Below are positions 1 to 7,746 of a stretch of 34,243 nucleotides of DNA, piece by piece. Positions within the stretch are counted from its first letter, which is position 1. Each line of letters opens with the position of its first letter. This stretch comes from Planctomycetota bacterium. GTDB taxonomy: Bacteria; Planctomycetota; Planctomycetia; Gemmatales; Gemmataceae. The translations under genes and the position numbers were made by a program. Where the stretch lies: assembly GCA_021807595.1 (NCBI GenBank), contig JAKBCS010000051.1, positions 1 to 34,243 on the forward strand, in the 5' to 3' direction. The notes below the pieces were generated by a model that was not told where the DNA came from, did not search any database, and saw only the letters and a list, made by a program, of their open reading frames with translations.

Positions 1-46
1 GCCCCCTGAGTTCCTCGCGCCTCAGGGGGCTTACGCCCCCCGCTCG
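1..46. repeat. Family A palindromic repeat, truncated by window edge
   Basis: The window opens inside the left arm (gccccctgag) of a palindrome. A 10-nt loop (11-20) follows, then the complete 25-nt right arm at 21-45, which has the core GGGGGC-TTAC-GCCCCC and ends CGCTC. The same arm occurs at 6388-6412, in the tandem copies up to 6592, and at 25181-25205 inside a gene. The loop length matches the copy at 25146-25205, so the complete element is probably 60 bp. Confidence 0.85.
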
Positions 47-142
47 GGAGGGCTTGACCTAAGTAGACCGAAAATCATACCTCGCCGTCAACCCGAGTCC
101 GTCGCTGGTCGTCTCTTACCCACCCTGGCCGCGCCGCGACCA

Positions 143-191
143 AAGGAGTACTCCTTCTATCTCTTCCCCTGACTTCCAAATCAGCTATAAT
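143..191 (+). promoter_or_regulatory. Candidate operator and -10 box upstream of the efflux operon
   Basis: The stretch 47-356 has no convincing gene. It contains a perfect 14-bp palindrome AAGGAGTACTCCTT (143-156) and, 30 bp further on, a consensus-like TATAAT (186-191). No good -35 box lies 16-18 nt upstream of TATAAT. Both lie ahead of the metal-type RND efflux genes, so a metal-responsive regulator binding here is conceivable. That is inference; the palindrome is not in the usual MerR position between -35 and -10. Confidence 0.3.
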
Positions 192-356
192 TAACTTATC
201 CCCAGAAGCTTGCGATGCTTCCATAGGAGTTGGCACAACCCTTGCTGTATCGCTTCTCCATCCCTAACGGAACTCGAGCGGCGAACCGTGGTTTCATATC
301 ATGCGTAGCCTGAATTGAGATCCTGTGGGCGAACGATACTTCTACGTGGGACATCT

Positions 357-1814
357 ATGGCTCGGCCTTTTACCTTTGTGAGAGTTTTCTTCCGCCTCTT
401 GGTCGTCGTTTCCGTCGTCGGCGCAATCGCGGGGAGCGGCTTCTGGTGGATGAAGTATCGACCGGTCCACGCCAACGAAACGACGACAATCAATTCCGCC
501 CTGCCGCGCATCGACTGGGATCCGCGTCTGCCCGATGTGCTGCGTCTGCCCAGCGACTATGCGAAATCCCTCAAGGTGAAGACGGCATACGTCCAACCCG
601 CCCCGCCGCCGGAGCCGTTGCGACTTCGAGGCTCGTTGATGTTCGATGTCAACCGTCTAGCTCGCGTCGGCTGCCTCTTCTCCGGGCAGGTCATCTCGTT
701 GGGGAAGGCGGACAAAACCAAGCGACGACGGCTCGCCCACCTCGCTCCCGCGTCTCTCGTCGAGAAACAAACCGACGACCCCGACACCCTGCGTCCCGGC
801 GATTTCGTTCGCAAGGGGCAGCTGTTGGCCGTGGTTTGGAGCCAAACCGTCGGCGACAAAAAGAGCGACCTCGTCGATGCACTTTCGAAATTGGATACGG
901 ATAAGCGCGTCTTGGATCGATTGCTCGCGGTCGGCAACAAAGTGATTAAGGAGAACGACATCGAAAGCGCTCGCCAGGCCGTCTTTCTCGATCACAACGC
1001 CGTCGAGCGCGCCAAACGCACCCTGGAATCGTGGCATCTTTCCGCGCCGGAAATCGAAGCGGTTTACAAAGAAGCGCAGCGCATCCAAGAACGCCATCGC
1101 GACAAACGCTCGTCCCCCGATAAGCCGGTTCTCGCGCCCAGCGGCGATCCTGAAGCCCTTCATTGGGCTGAAACCGCGATTCGCGCGCCCCTCGACGGCG
1201 TTCTCCTCGAGAAAAACGTCAATATCGGCGACTTGGTCGATAGCACCACGAATCTTTTCAAGATCGTCGATCTCTCGAATCTCCAAGTGATGGCCGACGC
1301 CTATGAAGAAGACCTCGCTTCGCTGCGCCGCCTCAAGCCGGAGCAACTGCGTTGGAAAATTCATTTTACCGGCGCGAGAAACGCTAAACCCATCGCCGGC
1401 GAGATCGAACGCATCGTTCCCATCGTCGATCCAACGCAGCACACCGGCCTCGTCACCGGCTGGCTCCCCAACGATGGCGGCGACCGCCTGATCGGCGAAT
1501 TCATCGCGGCCGCGGTCGATCTCCCGCCCGACCCCACGTTAGTGGCCATCCCGGCGGCGGCGTTGATCGAAGAGGGCGACTCGGCGACGGTGTTGGCGGC
1601 GGCGGATGGTTCCCGTTTGGCCTTCGCGCCGCGCAAAGTCGCCGTCGTCCAGAGAGGCCGTGAGACCGTCCTCGTCCGCGCCCAACCCACCGAAGCCGAG
1701 CAACGCCGCGGCGCACAACCCCTGCACGAAGGCGAAGAAGTCGTCACAATCGGCAACCTCCAATTGGCCGCCGAACTGGCGAACTTCAAGGCCTCTCCTT
1801 CGGTAAGACGGTAG
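357..1814 (+). CDS. RND efflux periplasmic adaptor (HlyD/CusB-CzcB type)
   Basis: This is the membrane-fusion subunit that couples an inner-membrane RND pump to an outer-membrane channel (485 aa). The N-terminus has basic residues, then a hydrophobic segment (about residues 9-32), consistent with an uncleaved anchor or signal. Next come a barrel-sandwich half near ARVGCLFSGQVISLG, a helical hairpin rich in Lys/Glu/Ala (about 165-260), the returning half TAIRAPLDGVLLEKNVNIGD, and beta-barrel and membrane-proximal regions. The ATG at 357 is preferred to an in-frame TTG at 315, because the hydrophobic segment then starts close to the N-terminus. The permease starts 74 bp downstream, so the two probably form one operon. 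Fusion with HME-type RND pumps suggests metal export; the substrate is not determined by sequence. Confidence 0.85.
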   Translation: MARPFTFVRVFFRLLVVVSVVGAIAGSGFWWMKYRPVHANETTTINSALPRIDWDPRLPDVLRLPSDYAKSLKVKTAYVQPAPPPEPLRLRGSLMFDVNRLARVGCLFSGQVISLGKADKTKRRRLAHLAPASLVEKQTDDPDTLRPGDFVRKGQLLAVVWSQTVGDKKSDLVDALSKLDTDKRVLDRLLAVGNKVIKENDIESARQAVFLDHNAVERAKRTLESWHLSAPEIEAVYKEAQRIQERHRDKRSSPDKPVLAPSGDPEALHWAETAIRAPLDGVLLEKNVNIGDLVDSTTNLFKIVDLSNLQVMADAYEEDLASLRRLKPEQLRWKIHFTGARNAKPIAGEIERIVPIVDPTQHTGLVTGWLPNDGGDRLIGEFIAAAVDLPPDPTLVAIPAAALIEEGDSATVLAAADGSRLAFAPRKVAVVQRGRETVLVRAQPTEAEQRRGAQPLHEGEEVVTIGNLQLAAELANFKASPSVRR

Positions 1815-1888
1815 GCAGTAGCCAGAAAACGTAACGACTATCCACGATCCAGCGCCGACTCCCCACTGCTTACGAAGCGATACCGAAC

Positions 1889-4800
1889 ATGGTTAAAAAA
1901 CTCATCGCATGGGCGGTTAATACTCCCCTGATTGTGATTCTGCTGATGTTCGGGCTGGTGGGGTTCGGGGGGTACGCCTTTTTCAAGGTCAATGTCGAAG
2001 CCTATCCCGATCCGGCTCCCGCCATCGTCGAGGTCATCGCGCAGTATCCGGGGGCTTCCGCCGAGGAAGTTGAACGGCAGGTGACGATACCTCTGGAGGT
2101 AACCCTGGCTGGCATGCCCGGATTGAAATACACGCGCAGCAAATCGCTGTTCGGTCTGGCCCATCTGCGCAATCAGTTCGATTACGGCATTGACTACGAG
2201 AGAGCCAAACAGGAAGTCATCAACCGCTTGCAATTCACCGAATCGCTGCCGATCGTTGTGCTGCCGAAGCTGTCGCCGCAAAGTCCGACCGGCGAAATCC
2301 TTCGCTACACACTAACGGGGCCGAAGGATGAGTTTGGCCGCGACATTTACTCGCTCAACGACTTGAAGGCGCTGCAAGACTGGACTCTGGAGCGCATCTT
2401 CAAACGCGTGCCGCGCATCATCGACGTGTCCAGCAGCGGCGGAACCGTGAAGCGCTATGAGATTCGCCCCGACCCGGATCGCCTGCGCCGCTACGGAATA
2501 AGCCTGGCTCAGTTGCAGAACGCCTTGGCCAGCGCCAACGCCAATGTCGGCGGCGAGCACATTTCGCTGGGTTCCAATCTACTCAACGTGCGCGGCGTTG
2601 GGTTAATCGGCGGCGGACAAGATCCCATGCAAGCGCCGGAAGTCCACAGCACGCGCGATCCGCGCGTCGCCTTGGAGTATCTGCGCCGCGAAGACGAGCG
2701 CCGCATCCGTTCCATCCGCCAGATCACCATTGCCACCATCAACAACCATCCCATCCGCGTCGAGGACGTGGTAGAGGGCGGTCCCCTGAGCTACGGCAGC
2801 GAAATAGGGCGTCTCGGCGTCGTGGTCTCGCATCAGACGCGCCAAGGCCGCGTCATGTATAGCGAACCCCGAAAGGACGCCAACGGCCGATCCGTCCGCG
2901 ACGCCGAAGGGCGCGTCGTGTGGAATTATGAACCGGAGAAAGTGCAAAGCGTAATCCTTTTACGCAAGGGCGAGGACTCGCTGCCCGCTCTGCACGACGT
3001 GGATATCAAAATCAAGGAACTGAACAACGAATCCGGCCGCATGTTGCCCGGCGTCAAAATCGATACCTACTACGACCGTTCCGACCTGATTCACGTCACC
3101 ACCGAGACCGTACAGGAAAACCTGCTCCTGGGCATGGGATTGGTCACGGTCATTCTGTTCATGTTTCTCAGCAATGTCCGCAGCGCGCTGATCGTGGCCA
3201 TCAATATCCCGCTGGCGTTGTTGTTCGCTTTTTCGATGCTGTTCATGCGTGGGAAGTCGGCGAACCTCCTGTCCATCGGCGCGGTCGATTTCGGCATCAT
3301 CGTCGATTCGTCGGTCATCATGGTTGAAAACATTTATCGCCATTTAAGCTCGGGCGAGTACGCGGAGCTGCCGCTCAAGGATCGCATCATCCGCGCCAGC
3401 AGCGAGGTGCAAAAGAGTTTGTTCTTCTCGACGCTTATCATGGTGTGCGCCTTTCTGCCGTTGTTCACCATGCGCGGTCCGGAAGGACAAATCTTCGGCC
3501 CCATGGCCGACACCTACGCCTTCGCCCTCGGCGGAGCGCTGGTCCTCGCCCTCACGTTGGCCCCCGTCCTGTGTCTATTGTTCTTCAAGAAACTCGAGCC
3601 TGTGCCGGATAACTTCCTCGTTCGCGTTCTGAAATCGCGCTATTTGAACCAGCTGCGTTTGTGTCTGAAATATCGTTGGGTAACGTTGGGCGTCATGGGC
3701 AGCCTGATTGTGTTCACCGTCTTTCTCCTGCCGTTGTTGGGCCGCGAGTTTATGCCGGAGCTGGAAGAAGGCAACTTGTGGATACGCGCCACCTATCCCA
3801 TGAACGTCAATCTCGACGCTGTTTCAGAACAGACGGATCGCGCACAGCGCATCATGCAGAGATATCCGGAAACCCAAGCGATCATGGCGCAGATCGGCCG
3901 ACCCGACGACGGCACCGACCCGACCGGCTTCTACAACGTCGAGTTTTTCGTACCACTCAAGCCCCGCGGTGAGTGGCCCGCGATCAAACCGGAAAACGGT
4001 TGGATGAGCCGATTCCGCGAACAACGCCCGCGGACCAAGCCGGAGTTGGTGCGCGAGATGCGAGACGAACTGAATCAAAAGATTGTCGGCGTCGATTGGA
4101 ACTTCTCGCAGAACATCCGCGACAACGTCATGGAGTCGCTGTCCGGCGTCAAGGGCGATAACTCGGTAAAGATCATCGGCCCCGATCTCGACGAGTTGGA
4201 GAAACTGGCCGACCGCTTGCAGATTATTCTCAAAGACGTTCGCGGCGTCGAGGACGTGGGCGTGTTCCGCGTGAAAGGGCAGCCAAACTTGGAGTTTCCG
4301 ATCGACCGCGAGAAATGCCAAACCTACGGCGTCAGCGACAACGACGTACTGACGGTTATCCGCTCGGCGGTGGGCGGACAACCGGTTTCGACGATGATCG
4401 AAGGCGAGAAGATGTTCGACATCACCTTGCGTTGGCCGGAGGCGCTGCGAACCAGCGAGAAGGCGATTCTGAAAATCCCCGTGGACATTTCCAACAATCA
4501 GACGTCGGGCTTCGTTTCCGGCGTGGCTCCGACGCGGATCACCGGCGGCAGCACGGGGCTTTCAACCCTCGGCACCAGCGGAACTCTACCCTCCCTCCAC
4601 GGCAGCATGTGGAACGGCACGCTCAACTATCTCGCGTCCAATCCGCAGCGCCCTCTGCGCGATTTCGTGACGCCCCTCGATTCTCAAGGCCGACCCGATC
4701 CCTCCGGTCATTTCATTCGCGCCGGCGCTTCGACGATCTATCGCGAACAGGGCGAACGCTTGATCGCCGTCAAGTTCAGCGTCCGCAATCGCGATCTCGC

Positions 4801-5419
4801 CGGCGCGGTCGACGAAGCGCAAAGCAAGTCCGCCGATCTGTTCCAGGGCGCTTATCGCGCCGTCTGGAGCGGCGAGTTCGAGGAGATGCAAGAAGCCGAG
4901 GGAAGGCTGATGTACATCATTCCTCTGTCTCTCTTCTTGATCTTCTTACTCCTTTATTTGGCCTTCCACTCGTTTCTCGACGCCTTCGTGGTGCTGTCCA
5001 ATGTGCTGGATCTGTCGATGGGCGGCATCTGGGCGCTGCTGCTCACGGGTACGCACTTCAGCATCTCGGCGGCGGTCGGTTTCATCTCGTTGTTCGGCGT
5101 GGCCATCATGGACGGTTTATTGATGATCTCGTACTTCAATCAGCTGCGCGCCCAAGGGCTGCCGTTGGACGACGCCGTCATGCAGGGCGCTGAAAAGCGG
5201 GTGCGCCCGGTGATGATGACGGCGTTGACGGCGATTCTCGGTCTATTGCCGGCGGCGCTGTCCACGCGCATCGGCGCGCAAACACAACAACCGTTGGCCA
5301 TCGTTGTCGTCGGCGGCATGATTACCACTCTGTTTCTGACGCGCTATCTGATGCCCATTTTGTACAGCCTCTACGGCCATCGTGAACCGCCTGCCGGATC
5401 GGACAGCATGGCCCATTGA
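1889..5419 (+). CDS. Heavy-metal efflux RND permease (CusA/CzcA family)
   Basis: This is a proton-driven inner-membrane pump of 1176 aa, slightly longer than the usual 1020-1070 aa. It has the classic RND layout: TM1 at residues 6-30, a large periplasmic loop with YPGASAEEVERQVTIPLE, a six-helix block around 400-560, a second periplasmic loop, and a final helix block from about 1010. The TM4 signature DFGIIVDSSVIMVEN contains Asp467, Asp473 and Glu480, the acidic pattern of the HME (metal) subgroup rather than the drug (HAE) subgroup. An insertion rich in Gly/Ser/Thr around residues 875-925 may explain the extra length. No outer-membrane TolC-like partner gene lies in this window. The metal specificity is unknown. 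Confidence 0.92.
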   Translation: MVKKLIAWAVNTPLIVILLMFGLVGFGGYAFFKVNVEAYPDPAPAIVEVIAQYPGASAEEVERQVTIPLEVTLAGMPGLKYTRSKSLFGLAHLRNQFDYGIDYERAKQEVINRLQFTESLPIVVLPKLSPQSPTGEILRYTLTGPKDEFGRDIYSLNDLKALQDWTLERIFKRVPRIIDVSSSGGTVKRYEIRPDPDRLRRYGISLAQLQNALASANANVGGEHISLGSNLLNVRGVGLIGGGQDPMQAPEVHSTRDPRVALEYLRREDERRIRSIRQITIATINNHPIRVEDVVEGGPLSYGSEIGRLGVVVSHQTRQGRVMYSEPRKDANGRSVRDAEGRVVWNYEPEKVQSVILLRKGEDSLPALHDVDIKIKELNNESGRMLPGVKIDTYYDRSDLIHVTTETVQENLLLGMGLVTVILFMFLSNVRSALIVAINIPLALLFAFSMLFMRGKSANLLSIGAVDFGIIVDSSVIMVENIYRHLSSGEYAELPLKDRIIRASSEVQKSLFFSTLIMVCAFLPLFTMRGPEGQIFGPMADTYAFALGGALVLALTLAPVLCLLFFKKLEPVPDNFLVRVLKSRYLNQLRLCLKYRWVTLGVMGSLIVFTVFLLPLLGREFMPELEEGNLWIRATYPMNVNLDAVSEQTDRAQRIMQRYPETQAIMAQIGRPDDGTDPTGFYNVEFFVPLKPRGEWPAIKPENGWMSRFREQRPRTKPELVREMRDELNQKIVGVDWNFSQNIRDNVMESLSGVKGDNSVKIIGPDLDELEKLADRLQIILKDVRGVEDVGVFRVKGQPNLEFPIDREKCQTYGVSDNDVLTVIRSAVGGQPVSTMIEGEKMFDITLRWPEALRTSEKAILKIPVDISNNQTSGFVSGVAPTRITGGSTGLSTLGTSGTLPSLHGSMWNGTLNYLASNPQRPLRDFVTPLDSQGRPDPSGHFIRAGASTIYREQGERLIAVKFSVRNRDLAGAVDEAQSKSADLFQGAYRAVWSGEFEEMQEAEGRLMYIIPLSLFLIFLLLYLAFHSFLDAFVVLSNVLDLSMGGIWALLLTGTHFSISAAVGFISLFGVAIMDGLLMISYFNQLRAQGLPLDDAVMQGAEKRVRPVMMTALTAILGLLPAALSTRIGAQTQQPLAIVVVGGMITTLFLTRYLMPILYSLYGHREPPAGSDSMAH

Positions 5420-5441
5420 GACACCCATCCCAAAAGAACAT

Positions 5442-5454
5442 CGGTTAGCCGCGA
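5442..5454. repeat. Half copy of family B repeat
   Basis: CGGTTAGCCGCGAC matches the outer arm of the family B palindromes at 14240, 28056 and 32936, but no closing arm follows. It lies just after the RND permease stop codon and is probably a decayed or partial copy. Confidence 0.5.
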
Positions 5455-5587
5455 CCCAAAGGGGAGCGCGGGGCGGATTCCTACCGAATCGCTCGGACTC
5501 CTTGAGTGCGACCGAAAGAGAACGTAGGATATGGATGGAGGATTGATTGATACGATTCTGCATTTCATTCCGTCCGAGGCTCCTCGC

Positions 5588-6334
5588 ATGAAGGCTCTCA
5601 TCAGTGATATTCACAGCAACCTCGAAGCGTTGCAGGCCGTTCTCGCCGACATCGCTCAGCATTCGGTGGAGGCAATCTATTGTTTGGGGGACGTGATTGG
5701 CTATGGCCCCAATCCGCGCGAGTGTCTCGATCGCATCATGGAGTGCGACATCGTCCTGCTGGGCAATCACGATCAAGCCGTCTTGTTCGATCCGATGAAC
5801 TTTAATCCGGTAGCCGAGCGGGCAACGATGTGGACGCGCAGCCAGCTGGATCGGCCTCTTCCCACGCGTGCCGCCGCCGATAGCCGCTGGGAGTATCTCT
5901 CCGAAAGGCCCATGAAACACCGTGAGGGCGATATTCTGCTCGTCCACGGTTCGCCGCGCAATCCGCTCAACGAATATATCTTCCCCGAAGATATTTATCA
6001 CGAGACTAAGATGCGCTCCATCTTTGCCCAAGTGCCTCGCTATCAGTTTCAAGGACACACGCACATACCGGGGATTTTCACCGAGTCGCTAGAGTTTTTC
6101 AGCCCCGACGAAATCGAATACGAATACCAATTGGATGGCCGCAAGACACTGTGCAACGTCGGTTCGGTCGGCCAACCGCGCGACACCGACAACCGAGCCT
6201 GCTACGTCTTGCTGGACGGCAACACCATTCGCTTCCGCCGCATCGAATACGATTTGGAGACGACCGTCGCCAAAATCCGCGACATCGACGAACTCGACAA
6301 CTTTCTCGGCGAACGTCTCCGAGGCGGTCGTTAA
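5588..6334 (+). CDS. Calcineurin-like metallophosphoesterase
   Basis: This is a 248-aa phosphoesterase of the YfcE / diadenosine-tetraphosphatase-like group. All metal-ligand motifs are present in order: SDIHSN (Asp-x-His) at residues 6-11, GDVIGYGP, GNHDQA, a later HGSPRNP, and GHTHIPG. Two-metal enzymes of this family hydrolyse phosphomonoesters, phosphodiesters or dinucleoside polyphosphates; the substrate here cannot be read from sequence. An in-frame ATG at 5531 would add 19 residues. The start at 5588 is chosen because family members begin directly at MKALISDIHSN and GAGG lies 8 nt upstream. The gene stands alone, followed after 22 bp by a repeat cluster. Confidence 0.88.
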   Translation: MKALISDIHSNLEALQAVLADIAQHSVEAIYCLGDVIGYGPNPRECLDRIMECDIVLLGNHDQAVLFDPMNFNPVAERATMWTRSQLDRPLPTRAAADSRWEYLSERPMKHREGDILLVHGSPRNPLNEYIFPEDIYHETKMRSIFAQVPRYQFQGHTHIPGIFTESLEFFSPDEIEYEYQLDGRKTLCNVGSVGQPRDTDNRACYVLLDGNTIRFRRIEYDLETTVAKIRDIDELDNFLGERLRGGR

Positions 6335-6356
6335 GAACGAAGGTCTTTTCCCACCC

Positions 6357-6592
6357 GAGCGGGGGGCGTAAGCCCCCTGAGATTACACTCAGGGGGCTTA
6401 CGCCCCCCGCTCGAATGAGTACTCTCAGGGGGGCTTACGCCCCCCGCTCGAATGAGTACACTCAGGGGGCTTACGCCCCCCGCTCGAATGAGTACTCTCA
6501 GGGGGCTTACGCCCCCCGCTCGAATGAGTACACTCAGGGGGCTTACGCCCCCCGCTCGAATGAGTACACTCAGGGGGCTTACGCCCCGCTCG
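6357..6592. repeat. Family A palindrome followed by a tandem array of half-elements
   Basis: It begins with a perfect inverted pair of 25-nt arms (6357-6381 and 6388-6412, loop attaca). The right arm is then repeated in direct orientation at 6424-6450, 6461-6486, 6497-6522, 6533-6558 and 6569-6592, with a 36-bp period. The short linkers alternate between aatgagtacact and aatgagtactct. Each unit carries its own small hairpin, GGGGGC-TTAC-GCCCCC. The second unit has one extra G and the last unit lacks two C. The array separates two convergent genes and overlaps the 3' end of the minus-strand gene. Confidence 0.95.
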
Positions 6593-7553
6593 GATGGGGA
6601 AAGAGGGACCGAGGGACGCACGTGCCGTTCGCCGTTTGAAACACTTCCAGCTGCTCTTCGGCACGGCTGAGTAGCCCCTTCACCGAATGCACCTCTTCGG
6701 TGTAGCTGGCTACGCCGAAATGCACCTGAAGCGGTCCCGATCCAGCATGTCCTTCGGCGGGCTGCTCCAGGAGAGGGCGCAGACGACGACAGCATCCGGC
6801 CGCGCCGTCGGCGGGGGTCTGCGGCAACAGGAGCATGAAACCCTGCAAACCGTACTGCCCAGCCACATCGCAGCGACGCTTGAAGCAGCTGAGCCGTTCG
6901 ACGACCGACCGCGATGCCCCATTCGCTTCCTCGTCCGAACCGAGCGACGCTGCCTCTGCCTCCACCTCGCCGAGAATCACCGACAATGGTCCGCCGTAAC
7001 GCTGGGCTCGATTGACTTCCTCTTCGAGTCGTTCCAGCATGTAGCGCTGCGTGTACCAACGGGCGTGTCCTTCTCCGGGCACGGCTTCCCACAACAGGTT
7101 AACCAGTCGTCTAACTTGTCGCCGAGCCTCTTCCAAGGCTTCGCCGGTCTGTTGCCCGCGCCGTTGGACTTCGCCAAACTCGAACGCCTGCCGCAACGTC
7201 GCCGCCAACACCGGAGCGTGAGACAGGGCCAACTGGACGGGAAGCCAATAGTTCGCTCCGCCGCGCAACGCTTCGGCCACGGTTTCGGCATCGTAGGCCA
7301 CGAAGACAACGGCGGTTTGCCGTTGGACTGAGAGCCACTCCACCCCTTCGCCATCGTTGGGATACAGGCTGCCGTCCAACAGCAGAACCTCGCACGGGTC
7401 GAGTTGCAACCCGAATCGCGCCCGTTCCAGGCTGCCCGCCTCGACGACCTCCCAGTCGCGCAACCCCTCCCGCTGAAAGAGGGAACGATACTCGATCCGA
7501 GCGGATTCCGACGCCGCAATCAGGACGCGCCGGCGTTGAATGGATTCCGACAT
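6579..7553 (-). CDS. Receiver-like / degenerate GGDEF domain protein
   Basis: This is a 324-aa putative signalling protein. Residues about 8-120 resemble a response-regulator receiver fold (RRRVLIAAS..., then VLLLDGSLYPND), although the usual paired acidic residues and final Lys are not clear. A helical linker (about 130-170) follows, then a GGDEF-like fold: YTQRYMLERLEEEVNRAQRY, a CDVAGQYGLQGFMLLLP strand, and LQVHFGVASY. The catalytic GG[D/E]EF loop is replaced by YGLQG, so cyclic-di-GMP synthesis is unlikely and a binding or scaffold role is more plausible. The start at 7553 has a strong purine-rich GGGGAGG about 9 nt upstream. The stop codon TAA lies within the last copy of the 6357-6592 repeat array, so the last five residues (HPSGA) are coded at the edge of that copy. 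Confidence 0.72.
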   Translation of the reverse strand: MSESIQRRRVLIAASESARIEYRSLFQREGLRDWEVVEAGSLERARFGLQLDPCEVLLLDGSLYPNDGEGVEWLSVQRQTAVVFVAYDAETVAEALRGGANYWLPVQLALSHAPVLAATLRQAFEFGEVQRRGQQTGEALEEARRQVRRLVNLLWEAVPGEGHARWYTQRYMLERLEEEVNRAQRYGGPLSVILGEVEAEAASLGSDEEANGASRSVVERLSCFKRRCDVAGQYGLQGFMLLLPQTPADGAAGCCRRLRPLLEQPAEGHAGSGPLQVHFGVASYTEEVHSVKGLLSRAEEQLEVFQTANGTCVPRSLFPHPSGA

Positions 7554-7746
7554 GCGAAGCAGCCTCCCCTCGGTGTCGCTTTTCGGGTTGAGAGACAAAC
7601 CCAATTTAAGCGAGACGAGGGGGGTAACGAAAGATACCATGACGGCCCGTGCCGTTTTTCTATTTTTCCGAAACTGCGCAGACGGCAGATGCGGCACGAT
7701 CGTCGAAAGCAGCAATTGCGGAGCGCGTCTGGTACCGCGATGGCGA

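Noticed and set aside
4315-5193. Arg-rich 292-aa protein inside the RND permease gene
   Set aside because: It is an out-of-frame shadow of a clear gene in GC-rich DNA.
6388-6592. CRISPR array (36-bp periodic repeats)
   Set aside because: The intervening pieces are only about 10-12 nt and nearly identical, there is no unique spacer sequence, and no cas gene is in the window. It is a tandem expansion of a palindromic repeat.
6151-6639. Protein with repeated GAYAPRSNEY motif
   Set aside because: The open frame is a by-product of the repeat array running through an alternative frame of the phosphoesterase gene. It has no ribosome binding site or non-repeat domain.
6331-7092. Minus-strand protein with repeated RAGGVSPLSVLI motif
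   Set aside because: It consists of repeat translation plus an out-of-frame reading of the GGDEF-like gene.
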